From contig JAKSCZ010000323.1 of assembly GCA_022360335.1 (NCBI GenBank), positions 1-8,409 of the forward strand: a stretch of 8,409 nt of DNA, written 5' to 3'. Of this stretch, positions 6,452 to 8,409 are shown piece after piece. Source of the stretch: Pseudomonadota bacterium (GTDB lineage: Bacteria; Pseudomonadota; Gammaproteobacteria; Steroidobacterales; Woeseiaceae). The first letter of the stretch is position 1. Each line of letters begins with the position of its first letter. Made by a program: the position numbers and the translations under genes. The notes under the pieces were generated by a model, which was given only the letters and a program-made list of their open reading frames with translations, ran no database searches and had not been told where the DNA came from.

Positions 6452-8284
6452 CTATTCGACGGTAACGCTTTTGGCGAGGTTTCTCGGCTGATCGACGTCG
6501 GTGCCCCTGAGCACCGCGACGTGATACGAAAGCAACTGCAACGGGACCGTATAGACGATCGGGGAGATCAGTTTGTCCGCGTGCGGCATCGGAACGACGG
6601 TGACGCCCGGTTCGTCTCCGATACCGGTTTCCCGGTCGGCGAAGACGTAGAGCCGGCCGCCGCGGGCGCGAACGACCTGCATGTTGGACTTGAGCTTGTC
6701 GAGCAACTCCTTGTTCGGCGCGACGACGACCACCGGCATGTCCTCGTCGATCAGTGCGAGCGGCCCGTGTTTCAACTCGCCCGCGGCGTAAGCCTCCGCG
6801 TGTATGTACGAGATCTCCTTGAGTTTGAGCGCGCCTTCCATCGCGATCGGCCACATCGGCCCGCGGCCGAGGAACAGCGTGTGGTGCTTGTCGGCAAACT
6901 CTTCGGCGAGGTGCTCGAGCGCATCGCTCATTTGCAGCGCCTGCTCCGATGCCGTCGCCGCGTGGTAGAGATGGCCGACGAATTCGCGCTCCCGTTCGGC
7001 GTCCATGCCGCGGTGCCGGGCCAGCATCAGCGTCACTATGAGCACCGACAACAGCTGGGTCGTGAACGCCTTGGTGCTGGCGACGCCGATCTCCGGTCCC
7101 GCCTGCGTCATCATGACGAGATCCGATTCGCGCACCATCGAGCTGTGCGCGCTGTTGCAGATCGTCAGCGTAGCGATGTACGCCGAGCGCCTGGCGATCC
7201 GCAACGCCTCGAGCGTATCGGCCGTTTCGCCCGACTGGGACAGCGTCACGAACAGCGTATTGTCGGGCACCACGGCCTGGCGATAGCGATACTCGCTCGC
7301 GATCTCGACCTGGCAAGGCAGGCCTGCGAGCGCCTCGATCCAGTACCTGCCCACGCAGCCCGCGTGATAACTCGTACCGCAGGCCACGATGTGCACGTGC
7401 TCCACCTTGTCGAGCAGCTCCGCGGCGCGCGGGCCGAGCGATTCCGGAATCACCCGGTGATTGCCGACGCGCCCGTAGAGCGTGTCGGCCAGTGCGCTCG
7501 GCTGTTCGAAGATCTCCTTTTCCATGAAGTGCCGGTAGGGCCCCTTCTCGGCCGACTCGGCGTCCCAGTTCGTTTCGTGGACGTCGCGCTCGACCGGGTT
7601 TCCCTCGTCGTCGAAGATACGCACGTCCTCGCGGGTGATCTCCGCGATGTCGCCCTGCTCGAGATAGACGAAACGCTGCGTCACGGGCAGCAGCGCCGGC
7701 GCTCCGCTGGACACGAAGTTCTCGCCGATGCCGAGCCCGATAACGAGCGGACTCGCGACGCGACTGACGACGATGCGGTCGGGATCGCCGGCGTCGACGA
7801 CGAGCAGTGCGTAGGCCCCCTCGAAGCGCGCGGCGGCTTTGCCGACCGCGCCGAGCAGGTCCTGTCCCTGCCGCAGGTAGTCGTAAACCAGGTGGGCGGC
7901 GACTTCGGTGTCGGTTTCCGACCGGAACTCGTAACCCCTGCCCAGCAGCTCGTCCTTGATCTCCTGGAAATTCTCGATGATGCCGTTGTGGATGACGGCA
8001 ACGCGTCCGCCCGACAGGTGCGGATGCGCGTTCGCCTCGGTGACGCCGCCGTGCGTCGCCCAGCGCGTGTGCGCGATGCCGACGCGCCCTCGCAACGGGC
8101 TTGCGGCGAGCTTCTCCTCGAGCTCCGCGACCTTGCCGGTCGTGCGGCACAGTCCGATGCTGCCGCCCCCGTCGACGACCGCGACGCCGGCCGAGTCGTA
8201 ACCGCGATACTCGAGCCGGTACAGGCCTTCGACCAGGATCGGAACGATGTTGCGCTCCGCAACCGCGCCGACGATGCCGCACAT
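6452..8284 (-). CDS. glmS: Glutamine--fructose-6-phosphate aminotransferase (isomerizing)
   Basis: GlmS makes glucosamine-6-phosphate from fructose-6-phosphate and glutamine, the committed step to UDP-GlcNAc. The 610 residues match the E. coli length. The N-terminus MCGIVGA puts the nucleophile Cys at position 2, exposed after Met removal. The glutaminase domain (to about 240) shows HTRWATHGG (72-80, with Arg74), Asn100-Gly101 and Asp125. The first SIS domain begins near His298 (HIVACGTSYHAG) and includes the SQSGETADT phosphosugar loop. The second holds Glu483, Lys487, Glu490 and His506 in the MEGALKLKE...LKHGPLAL stretch. The C-terminus DQPRNLAKSVTVE carries the Lys that reacts with the sugar (Lys605). 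All catalytic residues are intact. The ATG abuts the glmU stop codon, and AAGGGA lies 9 bases upstream. No glmS ribozyme is possible in this arrangement, because upstream sequence codes for GlmU. Confidence 0.98.
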   Translation of the reverse strand: MCGIVGAVAERNIVPILVEGLYRLEYRGYDSAGVAVVDGGGSIGLCRTTGKVAELEEKLAASPLRGRVGIAHTRWATHGGVTEANAHPHLSGGRVAVIHNGIIENFQEIKDELLGRGYEFRSETDTEVAAHLVYDYLRQGQDLLGAVGKAAARFEGAYALLVVDAGDPDRIVVSRVASPLVIGLGIGENFVSSGAPALLPVTQRFVYLEQGDIAEITREDVRIFDDEGNPVERDVHETNWDAESAEKGPYRHFMEKEIFEQPSALADTLYGRVGNHRVIPESLGPRAAELLDKVEHVHIVACGTSYHAGCVGRYWIEALAGLPCQVEIASEYRYRQAVVPDNTLFVTLSQSGETADTLEALRIARRSAYIATLTICNSAHSSMVRESDLVMMTQAGPEIGVASTKAFTTQLLSVLIVTLMLARHRGMDAEREREFVGHLYHAATASEQALQMSDALEHLAEEFADKHHTLFLGRGPMWPIAMEGALKLKEISYIHAEAYAAGELKHGPLALIDEDMPVVVVAPNKELLDKLKSNMQVVRARGGRLYVFADRETGIGDEPGVTVVPMPHADKLISPIVYTVPLQLLSYHVAVLRGTDVDQPRNLAKSVTVE

Positions 8285-8409
8285 CTACTTCGATCCCTTT
8301 TTTACGGGCCGCTTCCAGCCGGAAATGGCCTTCTGTTTGCCGCGCTCGACGACGAGTTCGTCGTCGCCGACGTCTTTGGTCACCGTCGCACCCGCACCGA
8401 TCGTCGAGC
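8285..8409 (-). CDS. glmU: Bifunctional UDP-GlcNAc pyrophosphorylase / GlcN-1-P acetyltransferase, C-terminal end
   Basis: Only the last 40 codons are inside the window, ending at the TAG 8287-8285. The fragment begins STIGAGATVTKDV, the end of the left-handed beta-helix acetyltransferase domain, followed by L-x-x-x-R and the typical tail with ISGWKRP and several Lys residues. GlmU acetylates glucosamine-1-phosphate and then couples it to UTP to give UDP-GlcNAc. The glmS neighbour immediately downstream strongly supports the call over other hexapeptide-repeat acetyltransferases. The nucleotidyltransferase domain and the active-site His lie outside the window. Confidence 0.9.
   Translation of the reverse strand, partial: STIGAGATVTKDVGDDELVVERGKQKAISGWKRPVKKGSK
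8294..8299 (-). promoter_or_regulatory. Ribosome binding site of glmS inside the end of glmU
   Basis: On the minus strand AAGGGA stands 9 bases before the glmS ATG, within the last codons of glmU (Lys-Gly region). It indicates that glmS has its own strong initiation site in addition to possible coupling across the abutting stop and start codons. Confidence 0.6.

Noticed and set aside
6444..8282. Continuous minus-strand frame running through glmS in another phase into the membrane protein
   Set aside because: The part overlapping glmS is Arg-rich shadow sequence; only the section from the ATG at 6443 has a hydrophobic membrane-protein pattern.

Overview
The window is GC-rich and densely coded. 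It reads as ordinary chromosomal DNA of a high-GC gammaproteobacterium: the shikimate dehydrogenase, glutathione reductase, oligopeptidase A, exonuclease III and glucosamine-6-phosphate synthase all carry sequence signatures close to their gammaproteobacterial relatives. The lineage is an inference from remembered motifs; genus and species cannot be named. There are eight genes, two of them cut by the window edges. I see no insertion sequence, phage gene, CRISPR array, tRNA or rRNA.

Left part (1-1972). The 3' end of aroE (+) ends at 350 and faces the 3' end of gor (-, 535-1881) across 184 bases with no convincing gene or terminator. gor and prlC diverge from a 91-base gap that can hold a promoter on each strand, both using the same A/T-rich patch near 1937-1943.

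Middle (1973-5897). prlC (oligopeptidase A) is followed after 14 bases by an exonuclease III / AP endonuclease gene. That gap is filled by a perfect 6-bp hairpin just before the GTG start, and no Shine-Dalgarno sequence is visible. After 89 bases with a probable promoter comes an HD-domain metallohydrolase gene whose spacing of catalytic residues resembles class I (eukaryotic-type) cyclic-nucleotide phosphodiesterases. This is the least conventional gene of the window.

Right part (5883-8409, minus strand). An operon reads glmU (3' end only), glmS, then a small four-helix membrane protein. The glmU stop codon directly abuts the glmS start codon, and the membrane protein begins 8 bases after glmS. 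GlmS makes glucosamine-6-phosphate and GlmU carries out the last steps to UDP-GlcNAc, so the pair supplies peptidoglycan and LPS precursors. The membrane protein tail overlaps the HD gene by 15 bases, tail to tail.

No clear defence or mobile system is present. The items most worth a second look are the PDE-like HD protein, the uncharacterised membrane protein attached to glmUS, and the two compact regulatory junctions (gor/prlC and prlC/xth).
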